NCBI GenBank assembly: GCA_009767595.1
Contig: VSDK01011271.1
Location: 363,661 to 427,660, forward strand
Direction of reading: 5' to 3'
Length of the DNA stretch: 64,000 bases
From: Symbiodinium kawagutii
Taxonomy: Eukaryota; Sar; Dinophyceae; Suessiales; Symbiodiniaceae
Shown: in pieces, positions 23,269-34,628 of the stretch
Position numbering within the stretch: the first letter of the stretch is position 1
Layout of the letters: every line of letters starts with the position of its first letter
Translations under genes and position numbers: made by a program
The notes under the pieces: model-generated
What the model saw: the letters and a program-made list of their open reading frames with translations, nothing else
Told to the model about the DNA's origin: nothing
The model's database searches: none

Positions 23269-23325
23269 CGACATCCAACGACATCCAACGACATCCAACG
23301 ACATCCAAGGACATCCAAGGACATT
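23269..23325 (+). repeat. ACATCCAACG / ACATCCAAGG 10-bp tandem repeat
   Basis: Six direct copies of a 10-bp unit just inside the intron after exon 22947-23253. Confidence 0.9.
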
Positions 23326-23329
23326 AGAC

Positions 23330-24300
23330 GTCAACGTTCACCCTTCAAGTCACACCACTTGAACTTATGCGCACCTTTCGTGAACGAAATCCGCTTTTTG
23401 TTGCCGCTTGAGACTCAACGCTAAAAATTGGTGGAGCGGGATTGGAATGAGTCACGGGGGTGGCCGCACCGAAAAAATGAAGTTTCTATGGTTGCTCACA
23501 CAATTTATGGTTAATATGCCAATAACGAATAGACTGTCTAATCTATATCATACATTATAATCCTAGATACATCTGTGAAGACAGTGAAGACTATGTCAAA
23601 CAACAAAAACATACAAAAACTGGTTCATCTGGAGAAAAAAAAAACATGGAAAATCATGGAAGAACTATAACGTGGAGTTGCATTCGGGTTCAAGTGATAC
23701 GCAACTGTCCATAGATGTACTCCATGACAGTCCCATGACCACATGGGTGGATGCGATGGCACCATCAGGCCATCCTGAAGGCTGTTATGTATGGCTGAAC
23801 TGTGCGCCAAGTGATGCATCATTGCAAACCATAAACCATTGCTAGCCGTGGCAACAAAAAAACAAAATCATGGTTAATAGTGAAATACACCAGCAATGTT
23901 CCATCTTCAGCTCCCTTTTTCAGTATGTCTGACATGTTGATGCATTTCGCACCTTGCCAGTGATACAAGTAGCTGCCGGCGACAGGAGAGTTCTTGGCGA
24001 GTTTTGCCAAAAGCTGGAGGTCACTAAAAATACACAAAGCATACCTTCAAGGGATGAGCACATCTTTGATCCATGAAAACCATTGAGGCTGCACTCCGAG
24101 CTCGCACAACATCCCTTGAAAGTAAAGCTGGCAGCTAGATTCCCAAAACTCCTACAGTGCGCTACAGGTGGCATGACTTTGGCCACGGCTCGATTCTTCA
24201 TTCGGACTGACAACTCATGCATTTCCCACGCCGTGTGACTACCGCAGTGTGCGCATGAGCTTTGCGACATGAGTCGGTCCTCCAAACTGGATAACCCTCA
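23330..24300. other. No confirmed gene
   Basis: A minus frame at 23920-24285 is open for 121 codons (MSQSSCAHCGSHTAWEMHEL near its start). It is moderately protein-like, but no splice sites were identified. The rest is AT-rich. Confidence 0.35.
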
Positions 24301-24419
24301 ATCAAAATGGCGCATTGATGGCAAGTGTGGCTACCTGTCCCCAAATTTGCGAATGGCTAATGATCATGTATTCATCATGCCACTTCTGGTGCGAAAAAAA
24401 AATGATCATGGCTAAGCAC

Positions 24420-24595
24420 ACACCCTTCATGACCTGGGCCTCCACGTGGGACCTATCAACTTCCCATGGCAGCGGCGCGCTGGTAACTGCTGGGCACGGC
24501 TCACGCGCCCCCAGGCGCCGATGCGGCATCCAGGATACCGCTGCGGGACAAGGCCTCACCGTGGTGGGACCTTCCTCATGTTTTGATCATCATAT
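24420..24595. CDS. GC-rich exon next to a family B element, strand undecided
   Basis: On the plus strand a frame (GSGALVTAGHGSRAPRRRCG) runs open to the GC donor at the B-element edge (24596). On the minus strand another (ALSRSGILDAASAPGGA) is open with equally high third-position GC and a GTGAGC donor. One strand must be real, but the B element is symmetric and does not decide it. Confidence 0.4.
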
Positions 24596-24784
24596 GGCTA
24601 TGGGTCAGTATTAACCATCAATAATGGTGAATAGTATTTAATAGTAGGGGATATACCAGCTATATATGGCGAGCTGGGTCAAGCAGTTAACCAACCAATC
24701 ATGGGGGATACTAGCCAACAAACTATAGGGAAAATAATGGATAATGATAGGGAACCAGGGGTACAGGGCTTTTGACCCATAGCC
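24596..24784. mobile_element. Family B element, composite 189-bp copy
   Basis: Outer ends GGCTATGGGTCA and TGACCCATAGCC are perfect inverted repeats. A second B-type left end (GCTGGGTCAAGCAGTTAACC) lies at about 24692, so this copy is nested or duplicated. Confidence 0.75.
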
Positions 24785-25247
24785 ATATCAACCATCATCA
24801 ACCACCATGCCATTAATACCATCATCAACCCTGAGCATACTGTTCAAATCGTCACATTTTCAATAGTGTTTCAAAAGACTTTCACTTCAATAGTCGTTCA
24901 GATAGTCTCTTTCAATTTTAGGACCTTTGGCAGACCATGCCCGGAAACTATCACCAGTTTGAGCGTTACCAAATGGCTTTGGATGGCTTTGGCTGCTCCA
25001 AATTTTCGGGACTAAGATCCAAGCGTTTCTACGTGAAGCGAGCAAGGCGTTGATGCCAGAGATGTTGGAGCACAGGAAGCCCTGCCTAGGGAAGCGGTAG
25101 GATAAAATGCGGGGGTTAATCAAAATAGGTCTTCTTGAAAAGAAGGAACATGTCTACATCCAGTGACGATTCTCAGAGATCTTGGCAAACCAGTGGAGCC
25201 AGTGCAGCTTGCCCGGCCTGGGCGCATCAGGGTAGGGTTCCTTCAAC

Positions 25248-25442
25248 CTCGGCAGGTGCACCAACTGGCGCCATCCTGACGATAGGCATGGCATGAGCAT
25301 CCCAGAAAATGCTAAGCATGGCTAGTTCACCTCGAACCCCATCGTATAAGATCCTATCACCCACCACAGAAAGGGCAATACGTTGCATTTGCTTAAGAAC
25401 CACTTGGTTCATGTTGGGCAAATGGAATCTAACCATCGTCAA
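25248..25442 (-). CDS. Exon of 195 bp, unknown protein
   Basis: 65 codons in one open frame reading LTMVRFHLPNMNQVVLKQMQ, ALSVVGDRILYDGVRGELAM and IVRMAPVGAPAE. Natural alternation of hydrophobic and charged residues suggests a folded domain. Donor GTTGAAGG and an acceptor-like GGTGAG were used. Beyond the donor the frame continues with two TGAs but no TAA/TAG for 38 codons. Probably the same gene as exon 25974-26078. Confidence 0.6.
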
Positions 25443-25973
25443 CTCACCATGGTGATCCACTAACCACAACAAACTTAACCATGGTTGACCTTATTGACTC
25501 ATAGTCGTTACCACTAACCCATACTTGTTGCATCTTGTTACTCACCAAGTTAACCCCTACAACTACCGGAGTTAGTTACCCATAGTCAGTCATCATTGTC
25601 GCTAACAACCCCTATCATATCATTGTAACTAATCTGTGGTTGTTAATTGTTATTAATACCACTATTGTTATTATTGTTAAGCCCATCTACTAATCACTTG
25701 CTATGGTGATCTACTACCCATAGTTAGTTACTATTCACCCCTATCATTACCATAACCCATAGTTTGTTGACCCATAGTTTGTAAACCCAACCTCTAACTA
25801 GTTATAATATAGTTATTAACCCCTACTACTAAACCACAACTATATATATATATGATATATGGTATATAGTGATGATGATCTACCACTATCTACCACTATC
25901 TACCTACTATTATATCTACTAACTATTGTAACTCACCCCTTGCTATGGTGATCTACCCCTGGAGTTCACTCAC

Positions 25974-26078
25974 CACTGGCCCTCAGCTCTGGACGCGAAG
26001 GGGATGCCACCCTTGGGCGGCACGGCGTAGCGTCGCGAAGGCAACGTGGCCTGAGGATCGAGCCGCTGCAGGACCGCC
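25974..26078 (-). CDS. Exon of 105 bp
   Basis: Acceptor ...GCACCAGCACCAG, canonical donor GTGAGTGAAC, one base plus 34 codons plus two bases. Reads AVLQRLDPQATLPSRRYAVP and PKGGIPFASRAEGQ with about 90% GC at third positions. A clear contrast with the GGTTGGCTT tandem repeat immediately upstream. Family unknown. Confidence 0.65.
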
Positions 26079-26094
26079 CTGGTGCTGGTGCGGC

Positions 26095-26205
26095 GCTGGT
26101 GGTGGTTGGGGTGGCGAGGTTGGTTGGCTAGGTTGGCTTGGTTGGCTGGTTTGGCTGGTTTGGTTTGGCTGGTTTGGGTGGTGGGTGGGTGGGTGTGGTT
26201 GCTTT
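26095..26205. repeat. GGTTGGCTT / GGTTTGGCT tandem repeat
   Basis: About ten imperfect copies of a 9-10 bp unit directly upstream of exon 25974-26078 in the gene sense. Confidence 0.9.
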
Positions 26206-26339
26206 TGTTGGTCACTGATTGAAGTCACTTACAGTATAATCATAAAACAATATGTACTCAAATTTCTACAACCGTTCTTGTTGGTCATTGCTGGTCCCTT
26301 ACAACCCTTGACAGTTGAGGATACCACATTGTGAAGTGA

Positions 26340-27160
26340 ATCATGTCAGCCGCAAACACTTCTCAGGAGCATACACCAGAGCTGTTCAAAACCTGGATTC
26401 GCTCACCTGCCAAAGCAGCCAATTGATAGTGGCTCATGACGATTACTAGATGTTACCAGCTACTAATGCTAACTTCATTGGAGAAGCTGCACAGCCATGG
26501 TCGCAGCAACCATGCACTAGATCTCGCTGAAATGTACCAGCCATTATCAACTTCATCTATCCTTATCTGTGAGACAATCTTTTCGTCTACATCCAAGCTG
26601 TAATATTCCTTTACCAGTTCCTAAGCCTAGCTGGTAACTAGTATAGTTCCTCACCAGTGTATCTGCTCCGAGAAGTTCTGCTCCTTTTTTCGCTCACGGT
26701 GGTCAGCCCAGAGCTCACGGTGCTACTGCGTTGGGCCCAAGGGGTATGGTGCCCTGCCCAAAGGCTCATCAGGAGATCCGAGTACAAGCCTGAGAGGGAT
26801 TCGGCTAGCATCGGGAATGACGGCGACGCGTGAGTGGTCGTTCATGGTGGTTGATGATGGAATATTCATGGGCTAATGGTGGTCAATTGGGGTGAATAAA
26901 ATCAGCAATAGAAACATCAGCAGGCTCATCTGCGTTATTCAACACGAGAAACACACACACACACACCAAACGACGCAAGTCGACCTCTGGTTGATGTCAA
27001 ACATTCTAGATCCGCATGTCCTTCAATAAGCCAGAGTGGTTGAGTTGAAACAAGGCCAACAAATTGAAATGCTGTCTTCCCTTAGACTGCTCTGTCAAAG
27101 GTAGTACATGGTCAAACGACTCAGTGAAAACGGCCATCTGTTCACAACTCACGACGTCTA
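26340..27160. other. No gene seen
   Basis: Mixed composition with a short CA repeat near 26950. Open frames are short and unsupported. A GC-richer patch at 26690-26830 might hold an exon. Confidence 0.4.
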
Positions 27161-27215
27161 AGTCTTAATCAATACCAATGTAATGCGTCAGAACTGAAGA
27201 GAGTCACTCCAGGTA

Positions 27216-27347
27216 TCACTGCTTGCCACGCGACTTGTCGACGCGGAAGCGTGTGAGCTTCTGATTGACGATCCAGCGCTTCATGTAGTGCTTCCTTGGC
27301 CACGCAAGTCGTGGGGTACACAAAATGTGATGTGGTACTACCCCAAA
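27216..27347 (-). CDS. 3'-terminal exon with a basic C-terminus
   Basis: Acceptor ...GAGTGTTGGCAG, then 44 codons including the stop TGA. It reads PHHILCTPRLAWPRKHYMKR and ends NQKLTRFRVDKSRGKQ. Third-position GC is strong. A short basic tail like this recalls small RNA-binding or ribosomal-type proteins, but I cannot assign a family. The likely upstream exon is 27569-27716. Confidence 0.65.
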   Translation of the reverse strand, partial: FGVVPHHILCTPRLAWPRKHYMKRWIVNQKLTRFRVDKSRGKQ

Positions 27348-27568
27348 CTGCCAACACTCCAAGAGCTCACATTGAGGGGTACCCAAACCACACCTAGTTA
27401 CGCGAAAAACTAACATCATGATTTGTGGAAATTCACAATGGACAGTTATTTGGATCACACATGTTCTAGAGACGCTCATCATCCATAATCATCCCTTACC
27501 AGTAGAAACTGCCAGCAACTGAGATACTGATCATTCCTTTCCAGCTGGTGGCAACTGCCATGATTAAC

Positions 27569-27716
27569 AGATCCCTGTGACGCGGATCCAAGTGACTTCT
27601 TCTTATGTTTGAAAATGATCTGATCCTCGCCCTTCAGGTGCTCGAGGATGGTGATCTGGCCATCAAAAGGCTTCCAAAGGATGTGCTTCAAATCCGGAGG
27701 GGATTGCAAAAATGAG
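27569..27716 (-). CDS. Exon, unknown protein
   Basis: The minus frame reads SPPDLKHILWKPFDGQITIL and EHLKGEDQIIFKHKKKSLGS with GC-rich third positions. Donor taken at GTTAATC; the 5' end is uncertain because a TGA sits between the nearest acceptor (...TTCCACAG) and the open frame. Together with 27216-27347 it would encode a small basic protein. Confidence 0.6.
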
Positions 27717-27760
27717 CCATCGCCAAAATGTAAGCATCAAACTGTGGAATAGCTATCAAG

Positions 27761-27956
27761 CCTTCGTTTTAAAGGTCCGCCTTCGTTTTACATGGTTTTC
27801 ACAATAGTCGGTAGCCTTCGTTTTAAAGGACCGCCTTCGTTTTACATGGTTTTCACAATAGTCGGTAGCCTTCGTTTTAAAGGACCGCCTTCGTTTTACA
27901 TGGTTTTCACAATAGTCGGTAGCCTTCGTTTTAAAGGACCGCCTTCGTTTTCCAAG
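27761..27956 (+). repeat. 54-bp minisatellite, about 3.5 units
   Basis: The unit contains CCTTCGTTTTAAAGGACCG and then CCTTCGTTTTACATGG and CACAATAGTCGGTAG. Copies are nearly identical, so the array is young. The unit length is divisible by three, giving an 18-residue repeat frame, but no gene signal surrounds it. Confidence 0.95.
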
Positions 27957-28067
27957 GTTTTAGCCTATATTCCACTTCATTACATCTACTTAGGCCAGGT
28001 TTTTTGACAGTAGCTCAAATGCATAACACGTTCTTGCAATAGAGGATTATTGATATAAAATCTGTAC

Positions 28068-28662
28068 ATGATGACTGTAAAGGATGAATTGGGTTGGGTG
28101 GTCACCTATTTTTCAGATACCAAACAAATGCATAACATGAATAGATTCACACAGAGAGCACACTTCTTTCAGATTTCGGATGGCTTGGCTATCCCATTTG
28201 GTTCACCAAAGGCTTTGAGTGGGGTCCTGTGTCATCATGTCCCGTCTGAGATCAATCCCAATGTGTCCTCCACATAAGCTCCATCCACCAAAGGCTGTCC
28301 CACACTCACTTCGAACCTCAGCAAAGGATCAACCCGAGCAACTCGAAGAGTCAGCCGTACATTTGTTTCAAGAGTTCGTAAAACCTTCACCTAGGATATT
28401 TGGATAATTTTTGGTAACAGGTACTGTAACCATTCCGCCCGCAAACTCTTTCTCCCATGCTGGAACCTCATCAAGTGGGAGTCCAAGCAAAACATTTCAA
28501 AACATCAATGCTTGGGCTGACAAGTCAAAAAAAGGTGCTTCAATCCTAGCCGTAGCCCTTCACAAACCATCCCTGAGACAGTGGAGCAGTCTTAAAGTGC
28601 ATCCCAAAACAACGATGAACATTCGCAGAATTGGTTATTGCAATGATGAGTCCCTGACATGA
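28068..28662 (+). CDS. Candidate coding region in three overlapping plus frames, next to the assembly gap
   Basis: Three plus frames in succession look coding: VKDELGWVVTYFSDTKQM (28068-28277), SAKDQPEQLEESAVHLFQEF (28219-28407) and SPSKTFQNINAWADKSKKG (28411-28662). Frame changes imply introns or a decayed gene. No domain recognised. The region ends 67 bp before the N gap. Confidence 0.38.
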
Positions 28663-28728
28663 GTAGCTAGCCTATACTAGGCACTAACCAACCTGGAGAT
28701 CATTGCTGAGCCAAACACTCACCATCCT

Positions 28729-28738
28729 NNNNNNNNNN
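28729..28738. other. Assembly gap (10 N)
   Basis: Ten unresolved bases; true length unknown. Confidence 1.
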
Positions 28739-28739
28739 A

Positions 28740-29100
28740 GGAGTACACGATTCAAGCGCACCTGCGGTCACCGTGATTCACATTTTCCGGGGACGTCCCA
28801 TGCTGAACCAATTCCGGAAGCTAGATGAAGCTCCTGACAGGCATCCTTTCGGCAAAGGCAATGCAACTTGCAACATGATGGGACAAACCACCTATTCCGT
28901 CAACTTGATGTGACCCATCATGATGGATAACTGACTATTATCGTGTATGCAACATGTTTGGACAAACCCATCATGCCACTTTCTCCTTGCTCTGCGACCC
29001 AGTTACCAATCCAAACTGATAATTGGTAGTGGAAACATGTTATTCTTGAAGGTAATTCAGCAGGTTCCGAAACCAAGTTGAGAACGGGCTCCAGTGGTTG
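28740..29100. other. Post-gap stretch, no gene seen
   Basis: Mixed composition, no exon with splice support. Confidence 0.4.
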
Positions 29101-29109
29101 AATATATTC

Positions 29110-29295
<186 letters not shown>

Positions 29296-29369
29296 ACAAA
29301 TAGATAGATAAGAACAAATAAGAAGAGAAAGGATCAGAAAAATGAAATATATATATCACACTATTGAAA

Positions 29370-29822
29370 TAAGATAAGATAAGATTAGATCAAATGAGAT
29401 ATGCTTACAAAAGGATCGATCAGGATAAATGAGGATAAATGATGATACATGAGGATAAATGATGATACATGAGGATAGATGAGGATAGATAAGGATAAAC
29501 AAGGATAAACATGCATATATAGATAAGGATAAATGATGATAAATGATGATACACGAGGATAGATGAGGATAGATAAGGATGGACAAGGATAGATGAGGAT
29601 AGACAAGGATAGACAAGGATAGATGAGGATAAATGAGGATTAATGAGGATAGACATGGATAGATGAGGATAGATGAGGATATATGAGGATAGATGAGGAT
29701 AGATAGAGTAAGGATAGATAAGGATAGAGAAGGTAAGACAAGATAAGATAACACAATAGAAAATAGTATAATATAATATAGAAATAAGATAAGATGAAAT
29801 AAGATAGGATAGGATAAGATTC

Positions 29823-29856
<34 letters not shown>

Positions 29857-29870
29857 AAGAAAGATCGAAA
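29370..29870. repeat. GAGGATAGAT / GAGGATAAAT minisatellite and GATA tail
   Basis: About thirty imperfect copies of a 10-bp unit followed by AAGATA and GATA repeats. Very long Leu/Ile/Ser/Tyr frames on the minus strand are artefacts of it. Confidence 0.95.
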
Positions 29871-30280
29871 ACTAAACACATTGATAAATAGATTAGATAT
29901 TCAATAATTACATATTTACTATTTAATGACCTACAGTATCTTGTAGCGTAAGATTCCTTAACCAAAAGCCCAGCCGCTTCATCAGCCGCTTCGCGCCTTC
30001 GAGCCAGGGACGGCTCGGATGAAGTAGGTCTCATACATGCCTCCTTCTATGACCATGTGCTGGCGCCCACTGTATTCCACCTGAGGGATCCAGGCACACA
30101 TCATCCCTCCATGATCCTCCATGTTGGATATTATTTTGCTGCCAATGTTCCGCCCAATACGAGGGTGATCACAGGCAGTTTGTATGGATCATCAATGTAA
30201 TATATCAGTTTGTGAATATGGATCATCTGATATCGTCTAGCGTCAAAAAAATGGTTGAGCACCGATGCACTGCATCTTAG

Positions 30281-30547
30281 CAACATAGCAAACAAGGAAG
30301 CCGAGCGACCACTGCATATTCCATGTGCTCCGCTGAGGGTGCCAAGTGCCGCCTCAGTATCAACAGTTTCTCAGCGGCATCAGCCGATCCACCAGGACAA
30401 TCAGTGCGTCGACTTGTGTGTCTTTTCAAACCGAAACTTGGGGACTGGGAAAAAGACCGAACTGATAAAGAACCTCTGTTTCAATTTGCCAACAGCCAAG
30501 CTGGGTGCTTGGGCACGTCAAGAATTCTTTCGAACTCTACAAACAAC
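30281..30547 (+). CDS. Exon with canonical GTAAGT donor
   Basis: The plus frame is open from an acceptor-like ...TGCATCTTAG to donor GTAAGTGCTG. It reads NKEAERPLHIPCAPLRVPSA, then VDLCVFSNRNLGTGKKTE and LPTAKLGAWARQEFFRTLQT. GC bias is good in the second half. A second plus frame is also open but lacks donor agreement. Unknown family. Confidence 0.6.
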
Positions 30548-31138
30548 GTAAGTGCTGTCCAATCTGCATGGTGCTGTCCAAACTATGGGCTTCCCATGGT
30601 TTCCCATGGCCTCCCATGGCTTCCCTGGCCACCAATCTGCACGTCATTTTGGGATACTTTTGGCATCTCCAAGGCCGTCACTGCTTGATGGTCATCAAGT
30701 CCTGTCGGTGGTGAACTGCTTGGGATTCGATTGGATTTGTGGTGTATCATCATGGTGAACAGTCACATAGCAACAACCAACAGGCAGAACTCCCTGCAAC
30801 AACCAACAGGCGGATTTTGATCAACAGTGATCAAACATTATCACTGCTTACGACCTCCAGTGCGTCCAAAATCCAAATCTGCTGTTTCTGTGGCTTCCAC
30901 GTATTATTTCTATGGTGCGAAGTGGTATCCAGGTGCAGCATAGGAACCACAAATCAGGGGCGTCCAAGCGACAAAACCTGAACTCCTTTCCTAAAATGGG
31001 TTGCTGAAATCCCCGCAGTCAATGGTTACAGCTAAAAAACACCAATAAAGCAATCACAGCTACCTACAGCCCTGTCGCATCCTGTACCTCGACAGCCCTA
31101 TTGACATTGGGAAATCACCAGCTGAAACCCTTCCACAG

Positions 31139-31330
31139 CTATGCCTCAGGAGGCTCTGCCACTGGTGCAGAGGTGTAAGCACGTGTTGCCACCTCGGTCA
31201 CGAGTGGCTTCCATGTCTCACCGCGGAAACCGGTCCGCTGGTGGCAAGCATGGTTGCGCCCCATGATTGCCGTGGAGTTCCTTCCTCTCAGAAAATGTCC
31301 GAAATCCAAAATCCATGTAATTTCGAACAC
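31139..31330 (-). CDS. Probable 3'-terminal exon
   Basis: The minus frame reads NSTAIMGRNHACHQRTGF, GETWKPLVTEVATRAYTS and ends APVAEPPEA before TAG. High third-position GC. The 5' boundary is not fixed. Confidence 0.6.
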   Translation of the reverse strand: MFEITWILDFGHFLRGRNSTAIMGRNHACHQRTGFRGETWKPLVTEVATRAYTSAPVAEPPEA

Positions 31331-31754
31331 CCCATGATTTTCGGAGACCAAGCATTTTCGAATCTCGTTCTTGCATCTAAATCATGAAATCAACCAAGCA
31401 ATCAAGCAAGCAACTAACGTGAAACGGAAATACCACACAACCAACCCAGCCTCAACCCAACCAACAGCAACTCAACCAAGCAGATTGTTGTCATCTCCCT
31501 CAGTGGTTCTCACCTCCCGTGTTGATACTGGCAAATGGTAGATCCATGACCATCGGACTAAACACATCGAGTCGTGATCTTCCATCTCCCACGGTCATCC
31601 AATCAACCCCTCCCGATCATTTGTCCCTTGCCATTGGCTACCATCAGTTGCCAAAACCCAAAAAACAAATGTTTAGGCTCCAAAGAATGTGTTACAACAC
31701 GGTTTAGCCTCCAAAGTATGGGTTACAACACGTGGCAAGCCATGAAAATGATAG

Positions 31755-31945
31755 TTATAACACCTGGCAAGCTATGAAAATGATGGTTTTGGGTGGCCAA
31801 TGCCAGTGGCTGGCAACGCCAAAAACACCCAAACAGCTCGTGGCTTGGCTCCCAAACGGCCGCCCTTGGCTCAGTGCTCGTCTGCACCTGGCCTCGTCGC
31901 GCACAAGGAAAGCCAATGGGACAACAATCAACAGCAACTGACATT
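31755..31945. CDS. GC-rich exon candidate, strand undecided
   Basis: Minus reads VPLAFLVRDEARCRRALSQG; plus reads a Pro/Ala/Gln-rich frame to 31985. Both are open. No clear splice pair. Confidence 0.3.
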
Positions 31946-31949
31946 CCTT

Positions 31950-32600
31950 CGGGATCCCAACATTGTGCTATTATCTATGCAATAAATATGCAATAATATT
32001 TGACCCAGCAATATGATAAATATGCAATAATTGATAATAGATATGAATTGAATCAATTCTAGATAGGATATCTAGATAACATTATTCAATATTTATCCCA
32101 TTTGGAGATAAAGAAATACAAATAATCCCAACATATATCCCAACCAAATTGAGAATAGATAGAGGATAAATAGAAATAGAGGATAAATAGATAGAGGATA
32201 ACCCAAATTTGGGATCAATGTGCAATAGTTGATGCGTCTATTATGCATCTGATACACAATAAATAGATGCACATTATGAATTATGAATCAGTAGGACATT
32301 TAGGTTGGCCTAGTTGGCCGGTCATTGGTGGTAATCCAATCTGTAGCATTTTTGCGATTTAATGGCACGCCCTGCCCCCCCCCTTCGCCAAAACACGTGC
32401 ACAAGGTGTATCTTCATAGTGAGTACATGGGAGTGCCACTTGTGTTGGTACCCTATAACATCATCAAAATATGAAAAATGATCATTATTTTTTAAGCATA
32501 TTATGAAAAACAAAAAAAAATAATAATAATAATAATAATAATAATCATCATCATCATCAAAATGATCAATTTTTCATAGGGAAACCTGAATCCGCAGGGT
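31950..32600. other. AT-rich stretch with GATAAATAGA and AAT/ATC repeats
   Basis: (AAT)n then (ATC)n at 32515-32560, TATGCAATAA units at 31975-32035, and AGAGGATAAATAG units at 32155-32200. A C-run (GCCCTGCCCCCCCCC) at 32365-32383 resembles the family E core. Confidence 0.7.
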
Positions 32601-32606
32601 CCATCT

Positions 32607-32798
32607 GTGGCCGGTGCCAACCTCGACTGTCGCTGCCAGCCAGTGCGGCAAAGGTTGGACAACGTCCAGCGAGCAACAGGGCCACCTCAGCAGCTAGATT
32701 TCCATGATGGATATTCATCACCACTAACAAATATCAGATGGTTGAGGGCCACTTCAGCGGCTAGATTCATTCCGACAAACCGTCTTGGACACGAGTGA
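32607..32798 (+). CDS. Weak candidate exon
   Basis: 63 codons open on plus after an acceptor-like ...GAATCCGCAG (NLDCRCQPVRQRLDNVQRAT). It contains an internal repeat CAACAGGGCCACCTCAGCAG / GAGGGCCACTTCAGCGG. Low support. Confidence 0.3.
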   Translation: MAGANLDCRCQPVRQRLDNVQRATGPPQQLDFHDGYSSPLTNIRWLRATSAARFIPTNRLGHE

Positions 32799-33097
32799 TT
32801 TTGTGTTTATTCAAAATTGTCGGATATGTTTGACGCCTAATCATGTAATCAACCATTGTTGTTGAATGTGTTGTGTGACTTAACAATTATTGTTGGATGC
32901 GTTTGACTATTGGCTATTTTTTGTTGGACCTAACATCATATACCCATGTTCAAAAATAATGGCAGGATAGGTACAATGATTGACAATCGCTGTTGCCCAT
33001 CGTTGCTGATCAAACTTCCTACCAATTATATATCGGTTAATATGTTTGAGAATATACTCCATTACTATCAAATGGCCGGATGGCCGGTCACTATTAC

Positions 33098-33121
33098 TGA
33101 TCTCTCTCTCTCTCTCTCTCC
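33098..33121 (+). repeat. CT dinucleotide microsatellite
   Basis: (CT)n, about 12 units, in a pyrimidine-rich tract ahead of exon 33178-33345. Confidence 0.9.
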
Positions 33122-33177
33122 ATCGCTGATAATTCTTGATCATCAACTCTCATTGTTTTTGATGATGCACCTTGTAG

Positions 33178-33345
33178 CGGCTACTGTTGGGGAACCCCCG
33201 CAAACGAACCCGCACAGGTTGAATCGGCCAATCTCCAGCGACCAAGTGACGCCAATCAGGCTTGCAGCAAAGGCTGCAACACAAGGCCGCCTGCACCACC
33301 AGAACCACACGGATAATGACCCAAAACCATGGACAACCAATCCTG
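33178..33345 (+). CDS. Exon ending exactly at a family C element
   Basis: Acceptor ...GCACCTTGTAG, two bases plus 55 codons plus one base, then the GTTGGTGATT donor that opens the family C element. Reads GEPPQTNPHRLNRPISSDQV, TPIRLAAKAATQGRLHHQ and NDPKPWTTNP. GC-rich, hydrophilic, probably disordered. Confidence 0.55.
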
Positions 33346-33442
33346 GTTGGTGATTTCAACCCCCATGCAAAATAGTAGTCAACCAACCAAATATCTATAA
33401 ATGATGAGGGAAAATAATTAACTGCTTAAAACCACCAGCCAG
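33346..33442 (+). mobile_element. Family C element acting as a candidate GT-AG intron
   Basis: Starts GTTGGTGATTTCAACCCCC and ends TTAAAACCACCAGCCAG, inverted arms with GT at the first and AG at the last position. It follows exon 33178-33345 with no gap. The downstream frame (33443 onward) reaches TAA after three codons in the matching phase, so the join is unproven. Confidence 0.65.
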
Positions 33443-33501
33443 AATGGTACTAATTTTGCGCCCAAGATACCATAACAACTTCCGCCAGAGTTGGCTTCAA
33501 A

Positions 33502-33792
33502 GTGCAAAAGGAATCAATAGTAGCAACCAGTAAATTCACCTCTGGAAACTCTGCAGTGCCCAAAATGCTAGCTGTGAAGCAACCAAGCCCACGAAAACGT
33601 AGATTTCCACGATGGATACTGTGCTGTCATGAATCCCTCAAGCCAGCAGGATGGTGCTGTCAGTGCCGAGGGCTGATGGCTGCCCAAGACAAATGCCCCC
33701 AAAGGTGGGTAGAATTGCTCCGCCATAGCAATGAAACGCGGGGCTGCATAATCCTTGCTGGGTCAGAAGTACATTGCTCCGTAGCTGGATGA
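33502..33792 (+). CDS. Open frame of 96 codons, basic, Cys-containing
   Basis: Plus frame reads QKESIVATSKFTSGNSAVPK, KQPSPRKRRFPRWILCCHES and CPQRWVELLRHSNETRGC, ending in TGA. Several Cys pairs (CC, CCQC) and basic residues. No clear family. Confidence 0.42.
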   Translation: MQKESIVATSKFTSGNSAVPKMLAVKQPSPRKRRFPRWILCCHESLKPAGWCCQCRGLMAAQDKCPQRWVELLRHSNETRGCIILAGSEVHCSVAG

Positions 33793-34500
33793 GAGATTCT
33801 GATGAATTAGATGACTAGATGGATTAATTTGTACATTTCAATGGATTAGATAAATTAGAGACAAACATTCTGATCATTGAAATCATTTGATCATCAATTT
33901 GATGAATTATTGCAATCTCCTCTAGCGGTAACTTTTGTACGGTAAAATTGGGGAACTGATGGGAATTGTCTACTGCTCACCTGCACCAAACACAAACTTG
34001 CCATGAGTGGCTGCCTTCTCGCCATGGCTAGCCGTTTCAAGGGCTTCTAAGGGCCGTCCTTGGTCCTTGAGAGCCAATGCTGGCTGAGCCAAACGGCCAG
34101 TCGACGGAGTTCAATGATCAACGTTTCTACCTTCAGAATCTATGTATGTCTTTCATACCTGGACACAAACACACCATGTGTCAAACATACGTTTCATTAT
34201 GTTTCTTTATAACTGACTGAGAACAAACAATGGATTTGTCATGAAGAACACCTTTTTTTGCTGCCAAAAAGATCAGAAGTACACACTCATCTCATCTCAT
34301 CTCATATCTGGGTGAGCATGTTGGCTTTCTAATGTCCCACCGTTCCAACTGAAAGTGTGACTGCCAACACCTCTGAAGTTCTCCACCGCTGCAGCAAAAG
34401 CCTGAAGAAAAGGAACTGTTGACTACCAATTTTACCAGCCTCTCAGCCTCTCTCTTTGTTTCTATCTCTCTCCTTCTCTCTCTTAAATCCAATACTATAG

Positions 34501-34590
34501 TGAGTGATTTCAACCCCTCTGAAAAAATGAGTTAACCAACCAACCGTCCGAAATATCGGGTACCAAACACTTGTTTAAAACCACCAGCCA
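34501..34590. mobile_element. Family C element, left end diverged
   Basis: TGAGTGATTTCAACCCCTCT ... TTAAAACCACCAGCCA. Confidence 0.6.
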
Positions 34591-34628
34591 AATATATTTG
34601 AATCGTTGAGTCGATCCTCAAATTCTTC

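Noticed and set aside
25945..26334. 129-codon plus frame rich in Trp and Gly
   Set aside because: It is the antisense of exon 25974-26078 plus the GGTTGGCTT repeat; the Trp-rich composition is unnatural.
27761..27956. Evenly spaced repeats resembling a CRISPR array
   Set aside because: The units are contiguous and near-identical with no variable spacers, and the DNA is eukaryotic.
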